From the NCBI GenBank assembly GCA_039026295.1, contig JBCCMP010000140.1, forward strand, positions 1-11,194: a stretch of 11,194 nucleotides of DNA, read 5' to 3'. The stretch comes from Thermohalobaculum sp039026295 (lineage in GTDB: Bacteria; Pseudomonadota; Alphaproteobacteria; Rhodobacterales; Rhodobacteraceae). Position numbers and translations under genes: made by a program. How positions within the stretch are numbered: the first letter of the stretch is position 1; each line of letters opens with the position of its first letter. Below, in pieces: positions 1 through 6,848 of the stretch. The notes beneath the pieces were generated by a model. That model did not search any database. It was given only the letters and a program-made list of their open reading frames with translations, and was not told where the DNA came from.

Positions 1-1249
1 GTCGAAAACGGTGGCCCAAAGCATGCGCGCAAAACGAAGAACGTTCGAATTCCGCGATCGCCTGCCCCCATTCAAGCGGTAGCGGCGCTGCCATCCTCGG
101 TCTGATCTCACCGCTCACAGGCTCAGGTGGGTCTTGCTTGGCGTCAAGTCCGTCGAGCGCCGCCGCGAGAACCGCAGCTGCAACAAGGTATGGATTGGCG
201 TCGGCACCAGCGACGCGATGTTCGATCCTTGCGCCTTTACCCCGGGTTTCCGGAACACGGATCGCGGCACCGCGATTGTCGATCGACCATGTCGCTTCGA
301 CCGGACACAGGAAGCCCGGCACAAACCGACGGTAAGAATTCAGATGCGGTGCAAAGATCAACATGCTGCCGGGCATGTGCCGCACAATTCCAGCGATCGC
401 ATGTTTCATCACACCGTTTGGCGCATCGGATCGGCCATCGAAGAGATTGCGGCCATCGTTGTCACAAACTGAAAGATGGAGGTGCAGGCCGGATCCAACC
501 GTATCGCCCCAGGGTTTGGCCATGAAGGTCGCATCCAGACCAGCATTACGGGCGGTTTCACGCACAGCCCGGCGCAACGCAATCGCCTGATCACAGGCGG
601 TCAACGGATCAGTATGGTGCAGATTGATCTCGAACTGACCGCCGCCATATTCAGTCACGATCGCCTCTGGCGGCGCACCAAGTGCCGTCGACGCTGCAAT
701 GATCTTGTCGGTCAACGGTGCCATGGCGCGGGCCACATCCATGTCATAGACCTGCCCCGCGCTCAGGCGTTGACCAGATGGCAAGCACGCGGGCAACGGG
801 GCCGCCTGATCGACCAGAAAGAACTCCTGTTCGACCGCCATGACAGGCGTGATCCCTGCCGCAGCGGCCCGCGCAACCACCTCGGCGAGCACGTTTCGGG
901 GGTCATAATCGGCCACCTCTCCGTCCGGGGTACGAACAACGACCTGCACCTGCGCGCAGACCGGATCGGCCCAAAGCGCCTGACGCAGAGTGCCTGAAAC
1001 GGGATCGATGACGCCGTCGGGGTCTCCCATCTCGACTGCAAGACCGCCGCCGATCACGTCCTCCGAGAAGAAGTCCAGACCAGCGGTCGACGACGGCATT
1101 TTCATTGTGCCTTTGGCCAGCTTCTCAAGTGCCTCGATGGGGACGGTCTTGCCGCGCAGGCGGGCATTGAGATCGACCATGAACATCTCGGCGGAGGCGA
1201 TGTGAGGGTGCGCCGCGCGAAAGGCAGCGAGTTCGTCGTTGAATGTCAT
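1..1249 (-). CDS. puuA: Glutamine-synthetase family ligase, probable gamma-glutamylputrescine synthetase (partial, C-terminus outside window)
   Basis: On the minus strand an open frame runs from ATG at 1249 to the left edge without a stop, giving 416 residues. Glutamine-synthetase motifs appear in the expected order: the metal-site glutamates in VEQEFFL (E140, E142), EYGGGQFEINL (E200, E207), GSGLHLHLS (252-260), NSYRRFVPG (304-312), NRGAAIRVP (325-333) and ARIEHR with ADANPYL (340-355). Family members are about 450-470 residues, so roughly 40 C-terminal residues are missing. The start is supported by a purine-rich AAAAGG a few bases upstream. PuuA-type enzymes join glutamate to putrescine using ATP as the first step of putrescine breakdown. 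I prefer this over true glutamine synthetase because the divergent neighbours are a SpuC-type aminotransferase and a PuuB-like oxidase. Other glutamate-amine ligases of the family remain possible. The family call is firm; the substrate is inferred from context. Confidence 0.85.
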   Translation of the reverse strand, partial: MTFNDELAAFRAAHPHIASAEMFMVDLNARLRGKTVPIEALEKLAKGTMKMPSSTAGLDFFSEDVIGGGLAVEMGDPDGVIDPVSGTLRQALWADPVCAQVQVVVRTPDGEVADYDPRNVLAEVVARAAAAGITPVMAVEQEFFLVDQAAPLPACLPSGQRLSAGQVYDMDVARAMAPLTDKIIAASTALGAPPEAIVTEYGGGQFEINLHHTDPLTACDQAIALRRAVRETARNAGLDATFMAKPWGDTVGSGLHLHLSVCDNDGRNLFDGRSDAPNGVMKHAIAGIVRHMPGSMLIFAPHLNSYRRFVPGFLCPVEATWSIDNRGAAIRVPETRGKGARIEHRVAGADANPYLVAAAVLAAALDGLDAKQDPPEPVSGEIRPRMAAPLPLEWGQAIAEFERSSFCAHALGHRFR

Positions 1250-1404
1250 GCCAAGCCTTTTCTCGATCAAACGCCGAAATGCCGGGGAGGGCATCTGATT
1301 GCAAGAGGGCGCGCGGCAACTGGTCCTTTGCATCGGCCAGACAGACGCTTGACCGGCCCTGCCCCGCGCGCGACTGTGCGCTCGACCAGAGTGAAGGATG
1401 CCCC

Positions 1405-2787
1405 ATGAACCTTGCCGTCAATCTTCGTTCCACCGAAGCATATCAAGCGATGGACGGTGCCCACCACTGGCATCCCTTTACGGATACAGCCGACCTGGCA
1501 GCAAAGGGTGCGCGGGTAATTACCAAGGCCAGCGGCGTCTGGCTGACGGATAGCGACGGGAATGAAATCCTGGACGGTATGGCCGGGCTCTGGTGTGTGA
1601 ACATCGGCTATGGGCGGGACGAGATTGCCGATTCCATCGCGGCGCAGGCGCGGCAACTGCCCTATTACAACACGTTCTTTCAATCGACCCATCCGCCCGT
1701 CGCAGAGTTCGCGCAGGCACTCTGCGCTCAGGCCCCTGCGCATATGAACAGGGTGTTTTTCACCAACTCCGGCTCAGAGTCGAACGACACGGTCTTCCGG
1801 CTGGCGCGGGTCTATTGGGATGCCAAGAGCCAGCCGTCGAAGAAACACTTTATCGGCCGCAAGAACGGGTACCACGGTTCGACCGTTGCGGCGGCATCGC
1901 TGGGCGGCATGGGCGCCATGCATGCGCAATCCGGCCTGCCGATCGAAGGGGTGCACCACATAAACCAGCCCTACTGGTTTGGCGAGGGCCGCGAGACCGG
2001 CATGACGCCGGAGGAATTCGGCCTGTCGCGTGCGCGGGAGTTGGAAGCGAAGATCGAGGAGCTTGGTGCAGAAAACGTCGCAGCCTTTATTGCAGAGCCG
2101 ATCCAGGGCGCAGGCGGGGTGATCATTCCGGCCGAGACCTATTGGCCTGAAATCCAGCGCATTTGCCGCGCCCATGATGTTCTGCTGGTCGTTGACGAGG
2201 TGATCTGTGGCTTCGGCCGGACCGGCAATTGGTGGGGATCGGAGACCTTCCAGATAGAGGCCGACCTGATGCCCATCGCCAAGGGGCTGACCTCGGGTTA
2301 CGTGCCCATGGGCGGCGTCTTCATTTCTGACCGCGTGGCGGGACCGGTGATGGAGCACGCGGGTGAGTTCGTCCACGGCTACACTTATTCAGGCCACCCG
2401 CTGGCCTGCGCCGCCGGTATGGTCAACCTTCGAATTTTGCAGGAAGAACAGATAGTTGAGCGCGTACGCGATGTGACCAGCCCCTATCTCAAGCTGCTGT
2501 GGGAAGATCTGGCGGATCACGAACTGGTCGGCGAGGCCCGCATGACCGGACTGGTCGGCGCGCTGGAACTGGTGGCGGACAAGAGCACGATGACCCGCTT
2601 CCCAAAAGAGATCGGAGCAGGGACACAGTGCCGGGATATGTCTGTGGCAAACGGTCTTGTGATGCGGGCGGTGGGTGACAGCATGATCATCTCGCCGCCG
2701 CTGATCATCTCGGAAGAAGAATGCGATGTTCTGATCGCGCGGGCGCGGACGACGCTGGACGAGTTGGCGGCCGCGCTGCACACCTAG
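1405..2787 (+). CDS. spuC: Class III PLP-dependent aminotransferase, probable polyamine (putrescine):pyruvate aminotransferase
   Basis: A 460-residue cytosolic fold-type I aminotransferase. Visible landmarks are the N-terminal HHWHPFTD (20-27), the phosphate-binding NSGSESNDT (121-129), GRKNGYHGST (151-160), the cofactor-contacting aspartate in VVDEVICGFGRTG (D264) and the PLP lysine in PIAKGLTSGY (K293, codon at 2281). The family moves the amino group of omega-amines such as putrescine, cadaverine or beta-alanine to pyruvate. The combination HHWHPFTD and the adjacent puuA/puuB-like genes favour a polyamine substrate; taurine or beta-alanine enzymes look similar. The frame stays open upstream to an ATG at 1243, but the ATG at 1405 is chosen because GAAGGA lies about seven bases before it and family homology starts soon after. 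The 155 bases between this gene and the divergent puuA should contain both promoters; I could not place them with confidence. Confidence 0.88.
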   Translation: MNLAVNLRSTEAYQAMDGAHHWHPFTDTADLAAKGARVITKASGVWLTDSDGNEILDGMAGLWCVNIGYGRDEIADSIAAQARQLPYYNTFFQSTHPPVAEFAQALCAQAPAHMNRVFFTNSGSESNDTVFRLARVYWDAKSQPSKKHFIGRKNGYHGSTVAAASLGGMGAMHAQSGLPIEGVHHINQPYWFGEGRETGMTPEEFGLSRARELEAKIEELGAENVAAFIAEPIQGAGGVIIPAETYWPEIQRICRAHDVLLVVDEVICGFGRTGNWWGSETFQIEADLMPIAKGLTSGYVPMGGVFISDRVAGPVMEHAGEFVHGYTYSGHPLACAAGMVNLRILQEEQIVERVRDVTSPYLKLLWEDLADHELVGEARMTGLVGALELVADKSTMTRFPKEIGAGTQCRDMSVANGLVMRAVGDSMIISPPLIISEEECDVLIARARTTLDELAAALHT

Positions 2788-2799
2788 CCGGAACCTGCC

Positions 2800-4095
2800 G
2801 TGACCGGCTATCTGACCGCCAATGATCGCCCGGGAGAACATCCCCGAAGCTGGTACGCAGAGACAGCAGGACCCTTTCCCGATCACCCCGCGCTGACGGG
2901 AGAGCACCGCGCAGATGTCTTCATTGTCGGCGCGGGCTATGCCGGGCTTTCGGCGGCGCTGCATCTTGCGGCCACCGGTCTGGACGTTGTGGTGCTGGAG
3001 GCCAATAGGGTCGGCTGGGGCGCATCAGGTCGGAATGGCGGGCAGCTGGGCGTCGGGCCCCGTGCCGAGATCGGCGCCTACGAGAAAGCTGTAGGTGCGG
3101 AAGATGCTGCAAAGGTCTGGCACATCGCCGTCGCGGCGAACCTGCTGGTACGGGATTTGATCGCCCGGTACGCCATCGACTGCGACCTCTCGGATGGTTT
3201 TCTGGAAGGGGCCTGGCGGGAGCGTGAGGTCGGGGAGCTTCACGAGTACGCAGATCACGTTGCAGAGCGATATGGCCATGAAAAAGTCAGCAAAATCAGC
3301 CGTGAAGAGATGCAGGGCCTTATCGGGACGGATCGATACCATGGAGGCTATCGCGATGATCTGGCAGCGCACCTGCATCCCTTAAAATATGCGCTGGGTC
3401 TGGGCGCGGCGGCGGCACAAAGAGGTGCTGTGATCCACGAGCGCAGCCCGGTGACGGAGGTGTCGGCGGGACATGTCCGCACGGAGCTCGGCTCGGTCAG
3501 AGCCGATCATATCCTGTTGGCCTGCAACGGATATCTGGATGGTCTGAGTCCGCGGGCGCAGTCCAAGATGTTGCCGCTGAACAATTTTATCCTTGCGACG
3601 GAACCGCTGGGCGAGAACCGTGCGCGGCAGGTGAACCGGGACAATCTTTGCGTCTGCGATACCCTGAATGTTCTCAACTACTTCCGACTTTCCCCTGACG
3701 GGCGAATGCTGTGGGGCGGCGGTGAGGGGACTGGACGGCGATTTCCCGCCGACCTGCCATCACTTGTGCGCAGGCGTATGCTGATGGTCTATCCTGACCT
3801 TTCCGATGTCGAGATTACCCATGCCTGGGGCGGGACGCTGGCGATCACCGGAACCCGCTTCCCGGTCTTCGAAGACCTTGGCGGCGGCATCCGGGCCATT
3901 GGTGGCTGGTCGGGGTCAGGCATTCACATGGCCACCATAGGCGGCAAGATCGCAGCAGATGCGATCATGGGTGAGGTCAACGACTGGGATCTGCTCGCAA
4001 AGATGCCTACGCCGCGTTTTCCGGGCGGTGACTGGTTTCGCATGCCGCTGTTGCGCATGGCACTGCTTTGGTATGGCCTTCTGGACCGGCTTTGA
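2800..4095 (+). CDS. puuB: FAD-dependent amine oxidoreductase (DAO fold), probable gamma-glutamylputrescine oxidoreductase
   Basis: A 431-residue flavoprotein starting with GTG, only 12 bases after the aminotransferase stop, so the two are probably cotranscribed. The ADP-binding Rossmann motif is clear: VGAGYAG (43-49) followed by the acidic residue in VVVLEA (E68). The sequence ASGRNGGQ (75-82) is the flavin-contacting segment typical of PuuB and related DAO-superfamily oxidases. Near the C-terminus GGWSGSGIHMATIGGK is the usual second FAD contact, and the length matches E. coli PuuB (about 426 residues). PuuB oxidises gamma-glutamylputrescine to the aldehyde, releasing ammonia and peroxide. 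The ribosome site before the GTG is weak, but no ATG lies before the FAD motif, so GTG is the best choice. The next pathway steps (PuuC aldehyde dehydrogenase, PuuD hydrolase) are not in the window. Another amine or amino acid oxidase of this fold is possible. Confidence 0.82.
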   Translation: MTGYLTANDRPGEHPRSWYAETAGPFPDHPALTGEHRADVFIVGAGYAGLSAALHLAATGLDVVVLEANRVGWGASGRNGGQLGVGPRAEIGAYEKAVGAEDAAKVWHIAVAANLLVRDLIARYAIDCDLSDGFLEGAWREREVGELHEYADHVAERYGHEKVSKISREEMQGLIGTDRYHGGYRDDLAAHLHPLKYALGLGAAAAQRGAVIHERSPVTEVSAGHVRTELGSVRADHILLACNGYLDGLSPRAQSKMLPLNNFILATEPLGENRARQVNRDNLCVCDTLNVLNYFRLSPDGRMLWGGGEGTGRRFPADLPSLVRRRMLMVYPDLSDVEITHAWGGTLAITGTRFPVFEDLGGGIRAIGGWSGSGIHMATIGGKIAADAIMGEVNDWDLLAKMPTPRFPGGDWFRMPLLRMALLWYGLLDRL

Positions 4096-4139
4096 CGGCG
4101 CATTGATCGCCCGATTGCCTTAAATTTTCGTCAATATCG

Positions 4140-4177
4140 TGCGCAATTGCGCAAAAATCAGGGTTTTTCAGGCGCAA
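4140..4177. repeat. Palindrome and overlapping inverted repeat downstream of puuB
   Basis: TGCGCAATTGCGCA at 4140-4153 is a perfect 14-base palindrome. Its right half can also pair with GCGCAA at 4172-4177, with inner pairing of AAAAA (4153-4157) and TTTTT (4164-4168), giving a bulged hairpin 45-80 bases after the puuB stop. It may end the puu transcript or be a protein-binding site. It is not a textbook intrinsic terminator, because no T-run follows the outer stem. Confidence 0.4.
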
Positions 4178-4246
4178 AACCACTGAAATTGGTGCCAAGC
4201 CGCGTCATTAACCAATCTCCGCCAGTTTCTGCGCTGTCTGACAAGG

Positions 4247-4268
4247 TGTATGGCTTCTGTATGGCTTT
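4247..4268. repeat. Two-copy 11-base tandem repeat
   Basis: TGTATGGCTTC at 4247-4257 is followed directly by TGTATGGCTTT at 4258-4268, identical at 10 of 11 positions. It lies in the noncoding gap, and no function can be assigned. Confidence 0.6.
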
Positions 4269-4876
4269 TGTACCGCAAAACGCCCGACAGGTTTGTCGAC
4301 ACGAGGCGTTAACGCGCAGGCAGCGTTGTTAAGCCTTCGGTAAGTGGCCAGCACGAGAGGACGGACAGGCGCACGGGTTAAGGCAAATCTGCATGCTAAT
4401 AATCGGTCGCATCACGACGACTTTCCAGATCGATGACGATGACAAGACCGCGCTGAGAAGGCGATGCAGACACTGCCATAGACCCTGAGTTGAGGTATCA
4501 TTGGCTTCCGTCATCATTCAAACCGATCAGCTCGGTTGCAGGATCAAATCCTGCGTCGGATGTTCACTGATACTGGATCGTGCCGGGACACCGCATCACT
4601 CTGGCATGGCGGCGGAGTGCGACTCGGATTTGATTTGCTGGCCTGCCGAGAAGACGGCGTGTGGGCGAGGAGTATTTGTCGCGCAGCGCATCGTTCAGAT
4701 CTTCAAGAATCCCGCTTGCGACTTGACCTCCAGCCAACTTTTCAAAGGTGAGCTCTCTTGCCGAACGACTGCCACGGTGCCCATGCAGGCGCTGCCGGGT
4801 CCGTTGGTTCAAGCGGCAGCCACGCCCGCCCGCGAACCTAAAGGGCACCGAGCGTGTCAGAGGGTGAATGAGCGCC

Positions 4877-4905
4877 TTGACGATGGCATTTTGTTTCGGT
4901 ATCGA
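4877..4905 (+). promoter_or_regulatory. Candidate sigma-70-type promoter of the ilv operon
   Basis: TTGACG (4877-4882) matches the -35 consensus at 5 of 6 positions. It is followed after exactly 17 bases by TATCGA (4900-4905), a weaker -10. Transcription would start near 4912, about 20 bases before the leader-peptide ATG, which is a sensible geometry for an attenuated operon. The support is position and spacing only. Confidence 0.5.
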
Positions 4906-4932
4906 ACGCTCCAACGAAACAAAGGATCAGAG

Positions 4933-4980
4933 ATGAGCCTGGCTCTCGTAATCGGTGCGCGCTGGGGTGCGATGGGATAG
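4933..4980 (+). CDS. Branched-chain amino acid leader peptide (attenuator peptide)
   Basis: A 15-codon frame encodes MSLALVIGARWGAMG and stops at TAG 4978-4980. It is preceded by AAAGGA at 4921-4926 with a 6-base spacing. Residues 3-7 are Leu-Ala-Leu-Val-Ile, so leucine, valine and isoleucine codons are clustered just ahead of a hairpin region and a terminator. The acetolactate synthase gene comes next. This is the classical layout of ilv attenuation: ribosomes short of charged Leu, Val or Ile tRNA stall on these codons and change how the downstream RNA folds. The peptide itself is probably not functional. The frame is open further upstream, but the ribosome site and codon cluster argue for this small start. 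Confidence 0.78.
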   Translation: MSLALVIGARWGAMG

Positions 4981-5012
4981 ACGCCATCGTACTGGATGCG
5001 CGCGCGAGCCCC
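4964..5012 (+). promoter_or_regulatory. Candidate antiterminator structure of the ilv attenuator
   Basis: CGATGG (4970-4975) can pair with CCATCG (4984-4989) across an 8-base loop that contains the leader stop codon. Nested outside it, GGGGT (4964-4968) can pair with GCCCC (5008-5012), which is part of the 5' arm of the terminator, so the two folds exclude each other. A ribosome stalled on the Leu/Val/Ile codons would leave this region free. One that reaches the stop codon would cover it. The pairing was found by eye; no folding energies were computed. Confidence 0.5.
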
Positions 5013-5028
5013 GGAAGGGGCTTTTTTT
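5007..5028 (+). terminator. Intrinsic terminator of the ilv attenuator
   Basis: AGCCCC (5007-5012) pairs with GGGGCT (5017-5022) around a GGAA tetraloop of the stable GNRA class. A run of seven T (5022-5028) follows directly. It lies 26 bases after the leader-peptide stop and about 58 bases before the ilvB start, so it must be read through for ilv expression. Confidence 0.85.
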
Positions 5029-5085
5029 ATGTCTGATCGCCATGATGGCGGCAGGATGAAGGACCGGAAACAGAGGAGACACGTC

Positions 5086-6846
5086 ATGTCCGGGACAGAT
5101 GCTGAGACCATAACAGGAGCCGAGATCGTTGTTCGCGCCCTGCGCGATCAGGGGGTCGAGGTGGTATTCGGCTATCCGGGCGGCGCGGTGCTTCCGATCT
5201 ATGACGAGATCTTCAAGCAGAACGACATCCGCCACATTCTGGTGCGCCACGAACAGGGCGCAACGCACATGGCCGAGGGGTACGCCCGCTCGACCGGCAA
5301 ACCGGGCGTTGTTCTGGTGACATCGGGCCCCGGGGCGACCAATGCGGTCACGGGCATGACGGACGCGTTGATGGATTCGATCCCGATGGTCGTGCTGACC
5401 GGGCAGGTTCCGACGTTCATGATCGGCAATGACGCCTTTCAGGAGGCCGATACGGTCGGCATCACACGGCCCTGCACGAAGCATAACTGGCTGGTGAAGG
5501 AGACGAATGATCTGGCGGGAACGATCCATCAGGCGTTCCATGTCGCGACAAATGGGCGGCCGGGTCCGGTGCTGGTCGACATCCCGAAGGACGTGCAGTT
5601 CGCCGACGGGACATATATACCCCCGTCCGAGGCGAGGACGTCGCACTATTCACCGCGGGTGAAGGGCGACCCGGACGCGATCGCGGCCGCGATCGAGATC
5701 ATCGAGAACGCCGAACGGCCGGTCCTTTATACCGGCGGCGGTGTCATCAATTCCGGTCCGCGAGCGACCGAATTGCTGCGCGAGCTGGCGGGGGCGACCG
5801 GGTTCCCGCTGACCTCTACCCTGATGGGGCTGGGGGCCTATCCTGCCTCGGGCGAGAATTGGCTGGGCATGCTGGGGATGCATGGCACCTACGAGGCGAA
5901 TATGGCCATGCATGGCTGCGATGCATTGATCTGCATCGGCGCGCGTTTCGATGACCGAATTACCGGGCGGACGGATGCGTTCTCGCCCGGGTCGAAAAAG
6001 GTGCACATCGATATCGACCCGTCCTCGATCAACAAGAACATCCATGTGGACGTGCCGATCATCGGCGACATTGCCAATGTTCTGGAGGACATGCTGGCGG
6101 CCTGGAAGGGGCGCGGCGCGAAGGTGCGCGATGTATCGAACTGGAAGGGCCAGATCGCCGAATGGAAGGCGATGGACTGCCTGCGTTACGAGCAGTCCAG
6201 CACGCTGATCAAGCCGCAATATGCGTTGCAGCGGCTTGAGGCCCTGACCAAGGGCATGGATCGGTATGTCACGACGGAGGTCGGTCAGCACCAGATGTGG
6301 GCCGCGCAGTTCCTGGGATTTGAAGAGCCGAACCGGTGGATGACATCAGGCGGTCTGGGCACGATGGGCTATGGCCTGCCGGCGTCTATCGGCGTGCAGA
6401 TCGCCCACCCGGAAAGCCTGGTCATAAATGTCGCCGGGGAAGCATCCTGGCTGATGGTCATGCAGGAGATGTCGACGGCCGTGCAGTACCGCCTGCCGGT
6501 CAAGCAGTTCATCCTGAACAACGAACGGCTGGGCATGGTGCGGCAATGGCAAGAGCTGCTGCACGGCGAGAGGTATTCAAGCTCTTATTCCGAGGCCCTG
6601 CCCGACTTTGTAAAACTGGCAGATGCATTCGGCTGCAAGGGTATCAAAATCGACGATCCGGCGGACATGGACGAGGCGATCAAGGAAATGCTGGCCTATG
6701 ACGGTCCGGTGATATTCGATTGTATGGTGGAGAAGCATGCGAACTGCTTCCCGATGATCCCATCAGGTAAAGCGCACAACGAAATGCTGCTGGGTGAGGC
6801 ATCGACCGAGGGCGCCATCGGCAGCGCCGGGGCGGTTCTGGTCTGA
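5086..6846 (+). CDS. ilvB: Acetolactate synthase, large (catalytic) subunit
   Basis: A 586-residue ThDP enzyme that condenses two pyruvates to acetolactate (valine/leucine) or pyruvate with 2-ketobutyrate (isoleucine). The N-terminal pyrimidine domain contains FGYPGGAVLPIYD (28-40) and the catalytic glutamate in RHEQGATHMAEGYARS (E56). Then follow the central FAD-binding domain (about 190-350) and the C-terminal pyrophosphate domain with VGQHQMWAAQ (399-408), MTSGGLGTMGYGLPA (419-433) and the family end FPMIPSGKAHNEM (555-567). The ThDP/metal motif reads GEAS...NN (451-479), with Glu452 where most family members have Asp. The frame is open back to 4996, with ATGs at 4996, 5029 and 5056. The ATG at 5086 is chosen for its strong AGAGGAG (5072-5078, 7-base spacing) and because the earlier ATGs fall before, in or just after the terminator. 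The IlvN partner is encoded downstream. Expression is probably set by the attenuator. Confidence 0.97.
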   Translation: MSGTDAETITGAEIVVRALRDQGVEVVFGYPGGAVLPIYDEIFKQNDIRHILVRHEQGATHMAEGYARSTGKPGVVLVTSGPGATNAVTGMTDALMDSIPMVVLTGQVPTFMIGNDAFQEADTVGITRPCTKHNWLVKETNDLAGTIHQAFHVATNGRPGPVLVDIPKDVQFADGTYIPPSEARTSHYSPRVKGDPDAIAAAIEIIENAERPVLYTGGGVINSGPRATELLRELAGATGFPLTSTLMGLGAYPASGENWLGMLGMHGTYEANMAMHGCDALICIGARFDDRITGRTDAFSPGSKKVHIDIDPSSINKNIHVDVPIIGDIANVLEDMLAAWKGRGAKVRDVSNWKGQIAEWKAMDCLRYEQSSTLIKPQYALQRLEALTKGMDRYVTTEVGQHQMWAAQFLGFEEPNRWMTSGGLGTMGYGLPASIGVQIAHPESLVINVAGEASWLMVMQEMSTAVQYRLPVKQFILNNERLGMVRQWQELLHGERYSSSYSEALPDFVKLADAFGCKGIKIDDPADMDEAIKEMLAYDGPVIFDCMVEKHANCFPMIPSGKAHNEMLLGEASTEGAIGSAGAVLV

Positions 6847-6848
6847 GG

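Larger units (their letters stand above)
4096..4876. other. Long intergenic region without a recognisable gene
   Basis: Between puuB and the ilv promoter there are about 780 bases where I find no convincing gene. Open frames here are short or lack recognisable motifs, for example plus-strand 4501-4980 and minus-strand 4564-4914. What can be seen is a 14-base palindrome at 4140-4153, an A/T-rich inverted repeat right after it, a two-copy 11-base tandem repeat at 4247-4268, a 10-base palindrome GCGTTAACGC at 4306-4315, and a 5-bp hairpin at 4538-4554 that resembles a tRNA T-arm. The left part is richer in A and T than the flanking genes. It could hold a small RNA, a decayed gene or regulatory sites; the sequence does not decide between these. 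Confidence 0.5.

Noticed and set aside
127..997. Several plus-strand open frames across the first kilobase
   Set aside because: They are shadows of the minus-strand glutamine-synthetase family gene, whose motifs are continuous over the whole stretch.
4538..4560. A tRNA-like T-arm: GCAGG, loop ATCAAAT, CCTGC
   Set aside because: The matching 5' acceptor strand, D-arm and anticodon arm are not found in the preceding 60 bases, so this is not a tRNA gene.
4564..4914. Minus-strand open frame of 116 codons in the intergenic gap
   Set aside because: I see no family motif and no supported start. It is kept only as a possible gene remnant that a protein search would have to support.
4501..4932. Plus-strand open frame leading into the ilv leader peptide frame
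   Set aside because: No domain is seen in it and no good ribosome site at its start. It would read over the predicted promoter, and only the last 15 codons, after their own ribosome site, make sense as the leader peptide.
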